IMG/VR virus record: IMGVR_UViG_3300026320_000011
Span: 1 to 47,955 of that record
Strand: one strand, 5' to 3'
DNA: 47,955 nt
Source of the DNA: a virus
Positions 38,722-45,750 of the stretch are shown here, piece by piece (within the stretch, counting starts at the first letter, position 1; each line of letters starts with the position of its first letter). A program made the position numbers and the translations under genes. The notes under the pieces were generated by a model. That model worked only from the letters and a program-made list of their open reading frames with translations, searched no databases and was not told the origin of the DNA.

Positions 38722-38957
38722 TGCGCGTCGCTCTTCTCTCCATTGCCGCCATGGCGCTCCTGGGATGTGCCCACACGGCCGTTGTCGCCCCAGCCTGCCT
38801 ACCGATGCGGACCTATGACGCACAGACCCAGGCGGCGCTCTCAGCGGCTAACAAGTACCTAGACACTGCACCGCCGGCCGTGCGCGATCCGCTGCGGGAG
38901 GCGGTGAAGGAATACATCACCATGCGAGCGGCCAATCGGGAAGCCTGCCGTGGCTGA
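38721..38957 (+). CDS. Lipoprotein, o-spanin-like
   Basis: 78 residues. MRVALLSIAAMALLGCAHTA is a lipoprotein signal peptide with lipobox LLGC (Cys16). The mature part is short and helical. The position directly after the presumed i-spanin fits an outer-membrane spanin subunit, which disrupts the outer membrane at lysis. Confidence 0.65.
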   Translation: MRVALLSIAAMALLGCAHTAVVAPACLPMRTYDAQTQAALSAANKYLDTAPPAVRDPLREAVKEYITMRAANREACRG

Positions 38958-39147
38958 CGTGCGAAGAATGAACCTCGGCCAACCCAACTCCGCCGTCCGC
39001 CAGAACCTGATCGCCAGCCTCGCGATTGCCCTGTCCCTGCCGGAAACCATGGTCGCCCTCAGCATCGAGCGGATGAGCGAGGACGGCTGGCGGTTCATCT
39101 TCGATCCAGACGGCAATGGAGAGTTCAGGGAAGGGGAAGCGGGGTGA
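38950..39147 (+). CDS. Hypothetical small protein, last rightward gene
   Basis: 65 residues from a GTG: NSAVRQNLIASLAIALSLPETMVALSIERMSEDGWRFIFDPDGNG. Not recognised. It is the end of the rightward unit; the convergent leftward gene ends 7 bp away with no visible terminator hairpin between them. Confidence 0.55.
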   Translation: MADVRRMNLGQPNSAVRQNLIASLAIALSLPETMVALSIERMSEDGWRFIFDPDGNGEFREGEAG

Positions 39148-39153
39148 TGCGCC

Positions 39154-39372
39154 CTAGTCCAGTTCGGCGAAAGCTTGGACACGCGGCCGTGGCTTGGCAA
39201 GCCCACGGATCGCCATGACGAGCTTCTTCAGACCGCCGTCATGCAGCGACGGGAGGAATTGACGCAATAGTCCCGTCCGTTCTTCCTCCCATGTAGTGAG
39301 GAGTTCTAGGAGGGATTCGGAGTCTAGGCCGAGAGAGTCGAGTGTTTCAGCGTTTGTAAGACCTTGGGTCAT
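39154..39372 (-). CDS. Hypothetical small protein, last gene of leftward operon
   Basis: 72 residues: TNAETLDSLGLDSESLLELLTTWEEERTGLLRQFLPSLHDGG, helical and acidic. Not recognised. It overlaps the previous gene (ATGA) and lies back-to-back with the rightward unit's end. Confidence 0.6.
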   Translation of the reverse strand: MTQGLTNAETLDSLGLDSESLLELLTTWEEERTGLLRQFLPSLHDGGLKKLVMAIRGLAKPRPRVQAFAELD

Positions 39373-39584
39373 CCCGATCCTGGCCCGTCTTGGCGCATAG
39401 AAGCGCCATCGGAGAGGGCGTCCAGCTCGTCAAAGGCGTTGCCGACACCGACTGCGTAGGGCACGCCAAATACGGTCTCCTCACGCAGCGGGTTGCGCGG
39501 GAAATCGCGGATGTTGCCTTGGAAGACCAGCGTGAACCACTCCTCTCGGGGCGCAGCGTCTATCTGCGCATCACTGTCGGTCAT
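39369..39584 (-). CDS. Hypothetical small protein
   Basis: 71 residues with FTLVFQGNIRDFPRNPLREETVFGVPYAVGVGNAFDELDALSDGA. Not recognised, no membrane segment. ATGA overlap with its downstream neighbour; the upstream gene overlaps it by 14 bp. Confidence 0.6.
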   Translation of the reverse strand: MTDSDAQIDAAPREEWFTLVFQGNIRDFPRNPLREETVFGVPYAVGVGNAFDELDALSDGASMRQDGPGSG

Positions 39585-39885
39585 CTGTTCCTCCGTCTGA
39601 ACTAAACTCCCCCTTCAGGACAGCACGAGCACGGCGGAAGTCTGAGACCGTTCCGTTAATGTCGCCTGTGAACTCGTAGGCGGCCTTTTCTCGAAGCGAC
39701 ATTTCGTCAGACCACTTCGGTCCTTTGTAGGAGAGGACGCGCTCAATCTTCTGTTCCAACTCTCTCAGGGCGGCGTTCTCTGCGAGGAGGACTCTGAGAT
39801 CAGGCGTGGCGACCATGGCGAAGTCGAAGCCTTCAACTTCCTTCTCGCCGCATATAGCCTCCAGCCGTTCCCTCGCCCCTGTCAT
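39571..39885 (-). CDS. Hypothetical coiled-coil protein
   Basis: 104 residues. LLAENAALRELEQKIERVLSY is a coiled coil; EMSLREKAAYEFTGDINGTVSDFRRARAVLKGE follows. Small phage proteins of the form 'LL.EN..LR..L..I' are common in leftward accessory clusters; function unknown. ATGA overlap with the upstream gene that carries the tail element. Confidence 0.6.
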   Translation of the reverse strand: MTGARERLEAICGEKEVEGFDFAMVATPDLRVLLAENAALRELEQKIERVLSYKGPKWSDEMSLREKAAYEFTGDINGTVSDFRRARAVLKGEFSSDGGTDDRQ

Positions 39886-40292
39886 TGTCCGGGTCCTTTG
39901 TTCAGCCCGGAGTCGCCCAGAGCAGTCGCAAGAGGGCTCCTGTCGGGGAGCACGACAACCGGAGGACGTGGCACATGAAACCAGTGATCTGGCTCAATAG
40001 GCTCTCCGCCATACTCAATGTCGCGGTCCCAATAGGAGCCAGTGTCATCCTCGACCCAGCAAGCCCAAAACTGATCGCCATTTCGCGAGACGAGAATGGG
40101 CCGCCCATCCTTGGCCCAGGCCGGGGCATCCTTGATCGGCTTCCACTGATAACGGCGTTCTATCTTGCGAAGCCGTGTGATCTCGTCGCCAACTGGGGCC
40201 AGCGCTGCCTGCAGCGCCTTGTCGAATGGGCCGTTGGGACCGAAAGCTTTATTTAAGCCTGCCTTGATACCATTTTTGACGGGATCGTTCAT
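39882..40292 (-). CDS. Hypothetical phage accessory protein with DUF551-like region and tail element
   Basis: 136 residues from the ATG at 40292 (ATGA with the upstream stop; the open frame continues to 40376). WKPIKDAPAWAKDGRPILVSRNGDQFWACWVEDD...DIEYGGEPIEPDHWFHVPRPPVV resembles DUF551-type phage proteins (W.P.K.AP.DG..IL......HW.P.P). The last ~20 residues, LPDRSPLATALGDSGLNKGP, come from the dispersed 50-bp element, almost the same as the end of the Dam-type methylase at 4465. Confidence 0.7.
   Translation of the reverse strand: MNDPVKNGIKAGLNKAFGPNGPFDKALQAALAPVGDEITRLRKIERRYQWKPIKDAPAWAKDGRPILVSRNGDQFWACWVEDDTGSYWDRDIEYGGEPIEPDHWFHVPRPPVVVLPDRSPLATALGDSGLNKGPGQ
39897..39946 (-). repeat. 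Dispersed tail element, copy C (coding)
   Basis: Encodes DRSPLATALGDSGLNK. Matches the Dam-gene copy (4465-4514) at 44 of 50 bases over the same length; the six differences are scattered. A related degenerate copy in non-coding DNA is at 2316-2361. Confidence 0.85.
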
Positions 40293-40708
40293 CCCCCGCT
40301 CCTGTCGGATGGAGGGGGAGGAAGGGGACGCCAGGCGGTGAACGGCTCTATCCAAGTCCGATAAGTTGTGTCCCACTGATTGATGAACACGCGCTTTGAA
40401 AATGCTGCCAAGAAATCAGTCCCATCACGCGGCGCGCTCTCTGGCTCCCGCCATCCGTCCTCTACGGGAGGAAGGGGGGCGGAGGAGAGGGCTTCGCTGG
40501 CAATGTTCTCCATCTCCTCGATAAGCTTGTTTCGGCAGGGGCCGCCGGGACGTAGGAAAAGAATCTTGCGAAGTGCCTCTGCAAGTGAGGCCGCGGAAGA
40601 ATTAGGAAGGACAGCGAGAATAGCGTCAGCGATCTTGTTGGCGTGATAACCGTTGAGAAAACCACTCTCGATGGTCCTTGCGACCGCTTCCTTTAGGTCG
40701 TCGCTCAC
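40289..40708 (-). CDS. Hypothetical accessory protein
   Basis: 139 residues. N-terminal DDLKEAVARTIESGFLNGYHANKIADAILAVLPNSSAASLAEALRKIL, a two-helix pattern ('ARTI......ADAILAVL') that also begins the protein at 41899-42240 (EKIARIIDP...ADLILSAL). The C-terminal part, WREPESAPRDGTDFLAAF...TWIEPFTAWRPLPPPPS, resembles DUF551-type ends. Probably a mosaic accessory gene of unknown role. Confidence 0.65.
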   Translation of the reverse strand: MSDDLKEAVARTIESGFLNGYHANKIADAILAVLPNSSAASLAEALRKILFLRPGGPCRNKLIEEMENIASEALSSAPLPPVEDGWREPESAPRDGTDFLAAFSKRVFINQWDTTYRTWIEPFTAWRPLPPPPSDRSGG

Positions 40709-41124
40709 GGAGCGATCTCCCCGTTTAAGATATGGCCATGCCAGCCGCAGCTCTCGCAGTTGATAGACGGGCTAAGTGTGTCGCCGGTGAATGTCCAATG
40801 CTCAGACTTCCCAGCCACAGCAAGGGCATGAATAGGCACGCGACACTCGCGGTCAGGGTGTTTAAGTGAGCCGTCTTCAAGACGCGCTTGACAAGGAAAC
40901 GCCAGCCATTTGAACGAGCCATCAGGGCGCGGACCTACAGGACGAATAGCGGCACTCGAAAGGCGAAAGACCAAACACGGTTCTATGCCACCATGAGTGT
41001 CAAACACGCATCGACCGACACCGCTGACATGCTGCCAGCGATAGTCGCCGCATTCGCAAACCTCTAAATCGCGGGCTGTTCTCGCAGGGCGATCCCTTAC
41101 TACGTTTTCTTCCGGCACGCTCAT
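40705..41124 (-). CDS. DUF6527-like zinc-containing accessory protein
   Basis: 139 residues. CECGDYRWQHVSGVGRC is an N-terminal zinc-like Cys pair. A WTFTGDTLSPSINCESCGWHGHILNGEI C-terminal motif ('GDTLSPSI...CGWHG...G.I') is the signature of DUF6527-type phage proteins. Function unknown; ATGA overlaps on both sides. Confidence 0.75.
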   Translation of the reverse strand: MSVPEENVVRDRPARTARDLEVCECGDYRWQHVSGVGRCVFDTHGGIEPCLVFRLSSAAIRPVGPRPDGSFKWLAFPCQARLEDGSLKHPDRECRVPIHALAVAGKSEHWTFTGDTLSPSINCESCGWHGHILNGEIAP

Positions 41125-41717
41125 GTGGGCTCCTTGGGTGGGGTTGGGTTCATCCCGGAACGCTCAGAGGCCGCGTCTTGGTCGGCAAGGTCGCCTCCCA
41201 TTGAGAGGGCTTCGAGCAGGGCGATCAAGATGGCAAGGGGTGCGGTGGCCCCTGCGCCCTCACAATACACGCCATCGGAAGGCACCACGCCCACGCACGC
41301 CCACCATGCTGCATCTTCCGGATGATCGGGCCGCTGATACTGACGGCATATATCTGGATAGCATCCAGGGCGCGCCCGCTCCACCAGCGCCAGGGCGGCG
41401 TCTATGGCGCTGGTGTATTCGTCAGGCTCCGCGAAATCGGTGCTGGTAAAGCAGGAACACTTGAATGGGCCATCCGACAGAAGCCATGTATCTGGGGGGA
41501 GGCCGTGACCGGCAAGACCAGCACCGATACGGGCGAAATCTTCGGTGTCGAAATGCGCGGCCCATCCATCAATCTCGACGGCTATTTGCCAGTCAATACC
41601 CCGATCCGGCCCCTTCGCCGCCTTCAGCCTTTCCAGCAAGTCCCTGTGGCGGCCACTTGAAGGCCGCTGCGTAGTCGGTGACGTAGCGCTGTCTGCCATA
41701 TGTTCTTGATCACTCAT
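41121..41717 (-). CDS. Hypothetical accessory protein
   Basis: 198 residues from the ATG at 41717 (ATGA). LLERLKAAKGPDRGIDWQIAVEIDGW and YTSAIDAALALVERARPG match a common phage pattern (LLERLEAA.GPDRELD...YT.SIDAAL.LV). APLAILIALLEAL is helical. The C-terminal SERSGMNPTPPKEPT resembles the end of the tail element. Unknown role. Confidence 0.65.
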   Translation of the reverse strand: MSDQEHMADSATSPTTQRPSSGRHRDLLERLKAAKGPDRGIDWQIAVEIDGWAAHFDTEDFARIGAGLAGHGLPPDTWLLSDGPFKCSCFTSTDFAEPDEYTSAIDAALALVERARPGCYPDICRQYQRPDHPEDAAWWACVGVVPSDGVYCEGAGATAPLAILIALLEALSMGGDLADQDAASERSGMNPTPPKEPT

Positions 41718-41902
41718 TTCCACACCACCGCCTGAATGGAAGGGTTGCGATACCTAAAACGCTCATCCGTAACTTTAGCATAAGAGATAGCGTCTTCCTT
41801 ATCAGTGGATGCCATGTGACAACTATTAGACCAGAAGAAGAACAGCGTGCAGTACTGTGCTTGATACCTGCCGTCTTCTAGTAGAACGACGCGATACCTC
41901 AT
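41714..41902 (-). CDS. Hypothetical small protein
   Basis: 62 residues: RYRVVLLEDGRYQAQYCTLFFFWSNSCHMASTDKEDAISYAKVTDERF. Beta-like strands then a helix; Cys pair. Not recognised. ATGA overlaps with neighbours. Confidence 0.6.
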   Translation of the reverse strand: MRYRVVLLEDGRYQAQYCTLFFFWSNSCHMASTDKEDAISYAKVTDERFRYRNPSIQAVVWK

Positions 41903-42240
41903 GTCTCTCCCCCCTGACTACGGTAGGCGTTGATGAGGGTGCGGAGACGTTCCATAAAGGGCGTCGCGTCTACTTCGCAGCCGTCGAAAGCGGCGTCTCG
42001 AACAAGCTCGCCATAGTCCGTCAGAACCTCGAACAGCTTACGGTCCAACATCCCCAGCAGCGTGGGCTGGATGGGAAGGGCGGACAGGATCAAGTCGGCT
42101 TTGGCGAGGGCGATGACGCGATCTCCGCGCGCCAAGGGATCAGCCTTGGCCTCTCCAAAGGCCCCGGGGTCAATGATTCGAGCTATCTTCTCCCGCAAGC
42201 TTCCTTCCGGGGAGGGTGAGGGGCTGGTTTCAGACGACAT
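41899..42240 (-). CDS. Hypothetical accessory protein
   Basis: 113 residues. EGSLREKIARIIDPGAFGEAKADPLARGDRVIALAKADLILSALPIQ is the two-helix pattern also at the start of the 40289-40708 protein. The C-terminal VLTDYGELVRDAAFDGCEVDATPFMERLRTLINAY is helical. Not recognised; part of the accessory mosaic. The upstream HNH gene overlaps it by 11 bp. Confidence 0.65.
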   Translation of the reverse strand: MSSETSPSPSPEGSLREKIARIIDPGAFGEAKADPLARGDRVIALAKADLILSALPIQPTLLGMLDRKLFEVLTDYGELVRDAAFDGCEVDATPFMERLRTLINAYRSQGGET

Positions 42241-42793
42241 GAGCCCACGTCTTTCTCTTGCGGATTAGGCGAATGTTGCTGCGGTCCACACCGTACTGCT
42301 TAGCGAGTCTGTCGCAGCCGAGTGGGGAGAGCCGTATCGCTCGAACGTCAACTTCGGTTATTTTCGCGGTCGGGACGGCTTCGCCCTTCAAGGGAATCCA
42401 AGGGTCGGTGACAAGGCCAATGCGCTGTTTGAAATCGCGGACGGCCTTCGGGCTGGAGCCATTTTCTTTAGCAAGCTGACGCACGGGGCGCCCGGCGCGA
42501 AGGCCACGCTCAATGGTTTCACGCCACCATGCTGGAATGGTGCGACCATGCCTTTCGGCGTGATGCATTCGGCAAAGCCATTCTACTTGTAGGGGCTTGG
42601 CGTAGTCTTCATGATGCGCTTCGGCCTTTGTGTTGCCGCAGACGATACAGGACTGCTTTACGAGGTCGCCGCGTCGCAATGCGGCCTGCACAAGCCCACG
42701 GGCCTTAATCTTGATCTTCTCTTCGGGGCGCTGGTTAATCCGCCGTTGCATTGCGGCCCGATAGATGCGGCGTTCAAGCACGTCGCCCATCAT
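42230..42793 (-). CDS. HNH homing endonuclease
   Basis: 187 residues from the ATG at 42793 (ATGA with the upstream stop). The HNH is CIVCGNTKAEAHHEDYAKPLQVEWLCRMHHAERHGR (C-x2-C, HH-x-D-Y, N-like, H). Two C-terminal HTH/NUMOD-like modules follow: GRPVRQLAKENGSSPKAVRDFKQRIG and GCDRLAKQYGVDRSNIRLIRKRKTWAHV. This is a typical free-standing homing HNH. I did not find a recoded duplicate of either neighbour's end here, unlike three other endonuclease loci. Confidence 0.85.
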   Translation of the reverse strand: MMGDVLERRIYRAAMQRRINQRPEEKIKIKARGLVQAALRRGDLVKQSCIVCGNTKAEAHHEDYAKPLQVEWLCRMHHAERHGRTIPAWWRETIERGLRAGRPVRQLAKENGSSPKAVRDFKQRIGLVTDPWIPLKGEAVPTAKITEVDVRAIRLSPLGCDRLAKQYGVDRSNIRLIRKRKTWAHVV

Positions 42794-43503
42794 CCCCTCT
42801 CCTGCAAGGCGAGGCGTTCGCACATCTCAGCCATTTCGGCGTTACGTCGAGCCTTGGCGTCGCCGTCGAGATTGCCCTTCGCGGCGTGGCTGGCCTCGTA
42901 TTCTCGGAAGCGTTCAGCGGCGGCTTTCAAACCTGCGCGCAGCCTATCCCGCTCCCCTTGCAGTTCCTCGAAGGGTTGGGAGGGGAGGGGCGCGTCAGGT
43001 GACGTTGACCACTGATGATGCCAGCAAAAGGCAGCATAGGCGGCAACATCCAGGGGATCGCCTTTCGCGACGTGGGCGAGAAGATGGGCTTGGCACTCGG
43101 CCTCCCAATCGCTACGAGCCCAACCATCGCTACAGCCGTACTTACGTTCAGCACTTTTCAGCTTTTCGGCCAGAGCAAAGGCGAATGTGCGAACGAGTTT
43201 AGCTGTCCGTTCATGTAGTCCATAGTGGGCTTGCAGAATCCAACGGCTGAGTGCGCGGTCGTAGCCAAGCTCATCCCACGGCAATGGCTCTCCCCCCTCC
43301 CCGCTCTCAGCGGCTTGGAGAACGAGGGCGGATCGGACCATCTTGGCTGCTAGACCGTAGGCGTGTGACTGCCCGCGTTGGTTGTTGCGCCAGTAGGAAG
43401 TCTCAGCGCCGCATGGCAGGGCCGCCAAGTCCTCCAAACCGGAAGCGATCTTATCCAGTTCAACCAGCATTGGCCCTGTCTTGGTGGGGGTGGGTTCTGT
43501 CAT
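42790..43503 (-). CDS. Hypothetical early accessory protein
   Basis: 237 residues. RTFAFALAEKLKSAERKYGCSDGWARSDWEAECQAHLLAHVAKGDPLDVAAYAAFCWHHQW is a conserved phage block (LAEKL..AE.KYG...W....W...C...LLEHV.KGDP.DVA.Y.AFCWHH.W) found near early regions. Ends with a charged coiled coil. Domain function unknown; dATP-related domains have been proposed for similar phage proteins but this one lacks a catalytic signature I can point to. Confidence 0.7.
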   Translation of the reverse strand: MTEPTPTKTGPMLVELDKIASGLEDLAALPCGAETSYWRNNQRGQSHAYGLAAKMVRSALVLQAAESGEGGEPLPWDELGYDRALSRWILQAHYGLHERTAKLVRTFAFALAEKLKSAERKYGCSDGWARSDWEAECQAHLLAHVAKGDPLDVAAYAAFCWHHQWSTSPDAPLPSQPFEELQGERDRLRAGLKAAAERFREYEASHAAKGNLDGDAKARRNAEMAEMCERLALQERG

Positions 43504-43784
43504 GTGTTCATCCCAGGGGCGTCATCGACCGACTGCGATGCGCTGATAGGAGCGCCCCGCAAAAGCGCCTTTACGTCGGGCGCCGTGACGAACCATGTGT
43601 CGCCTAGCTCGGCTTCTCCGTTGGGGCCGTGGATGGCAGGATCGTAGATCGTCTCAGTGATCAGGCCGTATTTCTGGGCGATGTCCTGAATGTCGCCGCC
43701 ATCCATGCCGCTGGCTTCCCAGGACCGCTCCAGCGCATAGTTCAGAAAGCGCGCGAGACGTTGGGCTAGAGATTCTTCGCTCAT
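43500..43784 (-). CDS. Hypothetical small protein
   Basis: 94 residues: QRLARFLNYALERSWEASGMDGGDIQDIAQKYGLITETIYDPAIHGPNGEAELGDTWFV. The 'A.KYGLI.E..YDP..HG' segment is recurrent in phage accessory proteins. C-terminal SVDDAPGMNT resembles the last residues of the tail element. Unknown role. Confidence 0.65.
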   Translation of the reverse strand: MSEESLAQRLARFLNYALERSWEASGMDGGDIQDIAQKYGLITETIYDPAIHGPNGEAELGDTWFVTAPDVKALLRGAPISASQSVDDAPGMNT

Positions 43785-44182
43785 CGCAGCGGGTCTTTCC
43801 TGCTGACCTTGCCGTCAAACCCGCGCTTCAAGTGCTTGGAGAAGCCGCGCGAGACGATCTGCTGACGCTTGCGACGTTCGCCCTTCAAGCGCGCCCGAAG
43901 CCTCAACATCTTGGCGATCACCTTCTTGTCGAGCGCGGTCTTGGCCTTGTCGCAGGGTGATCTGTGGAGCGGGCGGATGTTGTCATCATCGTCCCGCCCG
44001 CCGATCGCAAGGGCGATCCTGTGATCATAGACGACGCCAGGTCCAAGCATGGGAACAGGCTTGTTGCACCAGCGGCAGATGCCGCTATGCAGTTCCCAAA
44101 TGCGCGCCTTGCGCACGGCCGTCATTGCGCCCCGAGGCGTCGCATCCACAGGCTCACGCGAGGCGGAAACCACGATGCTCAT
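43781..44182 (-). CDS. HNH endonuclease (NinB-linked type)
   Basis: 133 residues. CRWCNKPVPMLGPGVVYDHRIALAIGGRDDDDNIRPLHRSPCDKAKTALDKKVI gives C-x2-C, YDH, N and H positions of an HNH. Its C-terminal half is very basic (RLRARLKGERRKRQQIVSRGFSKHLKR). It lies directly downstream of NinB, a common pairing in phage recombination regions, and may act in recombination or packaging rather than homing. Confidence 0.8.
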   Translation of the reverse strand: MSIVVSASREPVDATPRGAMTAVRKARIWELHSGICRWCNKPVPMLGPGVVYDHRIALAIGGRDDDDNIRPLHRSPCDKAKTALDKKVIAKMLRLRARLKGERRKRQQIVSRGFSKHLKRGFDGKVSRKDPLR

Positions 44183-44565
44183 GCCGCCACCGGCTCTTGA
44201 AACCGCACGCCATGCCGCGCCCCGAACTCAGCAATCAACTCCATCAGATCGCCCATTTCGGAGACGCCGAGATCAGAGGACCGCATGCCGATGGGAACCA
44301 TCCCGCCGTCTTCGTCGGGCATCCACCGCATGCGCTTGAGCGCGTGCATGAAGTAATCTTTCCAATCATCCGCGCTATAGCGTTGACCATGCCAATCAAC
44401 GGTGCGCGCGACCTCGGTAAGCATCGCCCACATGCGATCGTTCTGTGGAATGGTCCGCTTGGATTCCTTTAACTCGAACCGCGTGCCCGCCGGGGCCTTC
44501 ATGACCCAGGTGCAGGCACGTTGGCGCTCGACGGACCCGTTGAGAATGATGGTCGCTCGGCTCAT
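44179..44565 (-). CDS. ninB: NinB/Orf-like recombination protein
   Basis: 128 residues. FELKESKRTIPQNDRMWAMLTEVARTVDWHGQRYSADDWKDYFMHALKRMRWMPDEDGGMVPIGMRSSDLGVSEMGDLMELIAEFGARHGV is the NinB family pattern (SKRTIPQN..MWA.L...A..V.W.G.RYS..DWK..F). NinB/Orf substitutes for RecFOR and assists single-strand annealing. It is part of the ERF-YqaJ-NinB set. Confidence 0.85.
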   Translation of the reverse strand: MSRATIILNGSVERQRACTWVMKAPAGTRFELKESKRTIPQNDRMWAMLTEVARTVDWHGQRYSADDWKDYFMHALKRMRWMPDEDGGMVPIGMRSSDLGVSEMGDLMELIAEFGARHGVRFQEPVAA

Positions 44566-45197
44566 GCTGCGCGCTCATAGCGTTGCGTCAAGGCTGCGAT
44601 CTTCGCCTCGACCTCGGCGAGGAACAGACGCACTTCCCGCTCCAGCTCGGCGATCATGGCGTTGTCGCGGGGCATGCGCTGGACAAACAGCGCCATGGAT
44701 TCAGGGAGCCTGGGATCGAAGCTGGCGAAGTCGCACCAGGCCCGGCCGGTGCAGGCTAGCTGCCACATCATCTGTGTGACGTACTTGCCCGGAACCGACT
44801 GGCCCAGCAAGGTATCGATGTGTGTACTCGTTTGGGGACATTTAATCTCAACTAGCCCGTCGTGCCCCACAAGGCCATCAGGACTGGCGCCGGACATGCC
44901 GATGATAGGATGGTCCGCGAAGCCGATCTCAGCCACCACGGCGTCTGTGTAGAACGCATAAGCGGCGCGGGCGTTGGGCTCCTGTTCATTTCCCCATTGC
45001 ATCGCGGCGTTACTGAAACTGACAGCGGGCACGCCCGTCAGGCGCTCGGCGACCAGCTCGGCCATGTAGTTGGTGCGCGAGGCGCTTGGACCGCTTTTAG
45101 TCTTAGCCATCACGTCAGCCACGCGGGAGGCAGTGACCTTGCCGATTCTGGCCCTCAGCCATTCCTCGGTTCCCTGTTGAAGTTCAAGATTGGACAC
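44562..45197 (-). CDS. YqaJ/lambda Exo-type exonuclease
   Basis: 211 residues from a GTG at 45197 (GGAGG about 9 nt upstream; a GTG at 45206 is close). EEWLRARIGKVTASRVADVMAK, then GNEQEPNARAAYAFYTD and MSGASPDGLVGHDGLVEIKCPQ (D...E-x-K catalytic core of PD-(D/E)XK viral exonucleases), and KYVTQMMWQLACTGRAWCDFASF complete the YqaJ pattern. It would resect double-strand ends for the ERF annealing protein. The upstream HNH gene runs 14 bp into it. Confidence 0.88.
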   Translation of the reverse strand: MSNLELQQGTEEWLRARIGKVTASRVADVMAKTKSGPSASRTNYMAELVAERLTGVPAVSFSNAAMQWGNEQEPNARAAYAFYTDAVVAEIGFADHPIIGMSGASPDGLVGHDGLVEIKCPQTSTHIDTLLGQSVPGKYVTQMMWQLACTGRAWCDFASFDPRLPESMALFVQRMPRDNAMIAELEREVRLFLAEVEAKIAALTQRYERAA

Positions 45198-45750
45198 GGG
45201 TAACACCCTCCAAGGTATTGCGCTTGAGCCGCTGATGGGCGACTCCTTTGGTCAATCCAATCAGTGCGGCATAGTCCACAAGCGCCATCGTTCCGGCTGG
45301 CGTATCAACCACGGTCAGATCGACACGATTATGCGATTGCTCACGGGGCGTGGCCCAGCGGACGTTGCCTGGTTCATAGCCCTTGCGGCCATCAATGCGA
45401 TCAAGCGTAGTTCCGTTGGGACGTGCGCCGATGTGGGCGAAGAACGCTGGGAACGATCGACGCCATTCGTCGCAAACATGAATTCCTCGCTCGCCATAGC
45501 GAGGGTAATCCTTGTGGTTCGGGTTGCCGCAGCGGCCAATCATGGCGATCCATGAGCTGTATTCGCGCGTCTCACGCATCCCGTGTGTTCTGTTATCCGG
45601 TTTCACACAGCCGCATGATTGCGTGTAGCCATTCCGAACACGGCTTCTCACGATCACTTTCTCTGTCCCGCAGGCGCAGCGATACAGAGCAAGCCGATGA
45701 CCGTCTGGAGAACGCCTTTCCAGAACGCGGATCATTGTGAGCTTCTGCAT
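45184..45750 (-). CDS. HNH/AP2-type homing endonuclease between ERF and YqaJ genes
   Basis: 188 residues. An N-terminal zinc-like RYRCACGTEKVIVRSRVRNGYTQSCGCV-type segment (CACG...SCGC) and CGNPNHKDYPRYGERGIHVCDEWRRSFPAFFAHIGARPNGTTLDRIDGRKGYEPGNVRWATPREQSHNR form the HNH family common in phages (Y-G-R/G-I-x-V-C-x-x-W, D-R-I, N-x-R-W-A). It splits the recombination cluster, overlapping both neighbours by a few bases. Its last codons lie over the YqaJ ribosome-binding site. Confidence 0.85.
   Translation of the reverse strand: MQKLTMIRVLERRSPDGHRLALYRCACGTEKVIVRSRVRNGYTQSCGCVKPDNRTHGMRETREYSSWIAMIGRCGNPNHKDYPRYGERGIHVCDEWRRSFPAFFAHIGARPNGTTLDRIDGRKGYEPGNVRWATPREQSHNRVDLTVVDTPAGTMALVDYAALIGLTKGVAHQRLKRNTLEGVTRVQS

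Noticed and set aside
39147-39160. Bidirectional terminator between the convergent units
   Set aside because: No stem-loop with T-runs is present in the short gap; transcripts probably overlap.
42230-45750. Recoded target duplicates beside the endonucleases at 42230, 43781 and 45184
   Set aside because: I compared the gene ends by eye and saw no shared peptide at those boundaries, so the pattern is claimed only for three loci.
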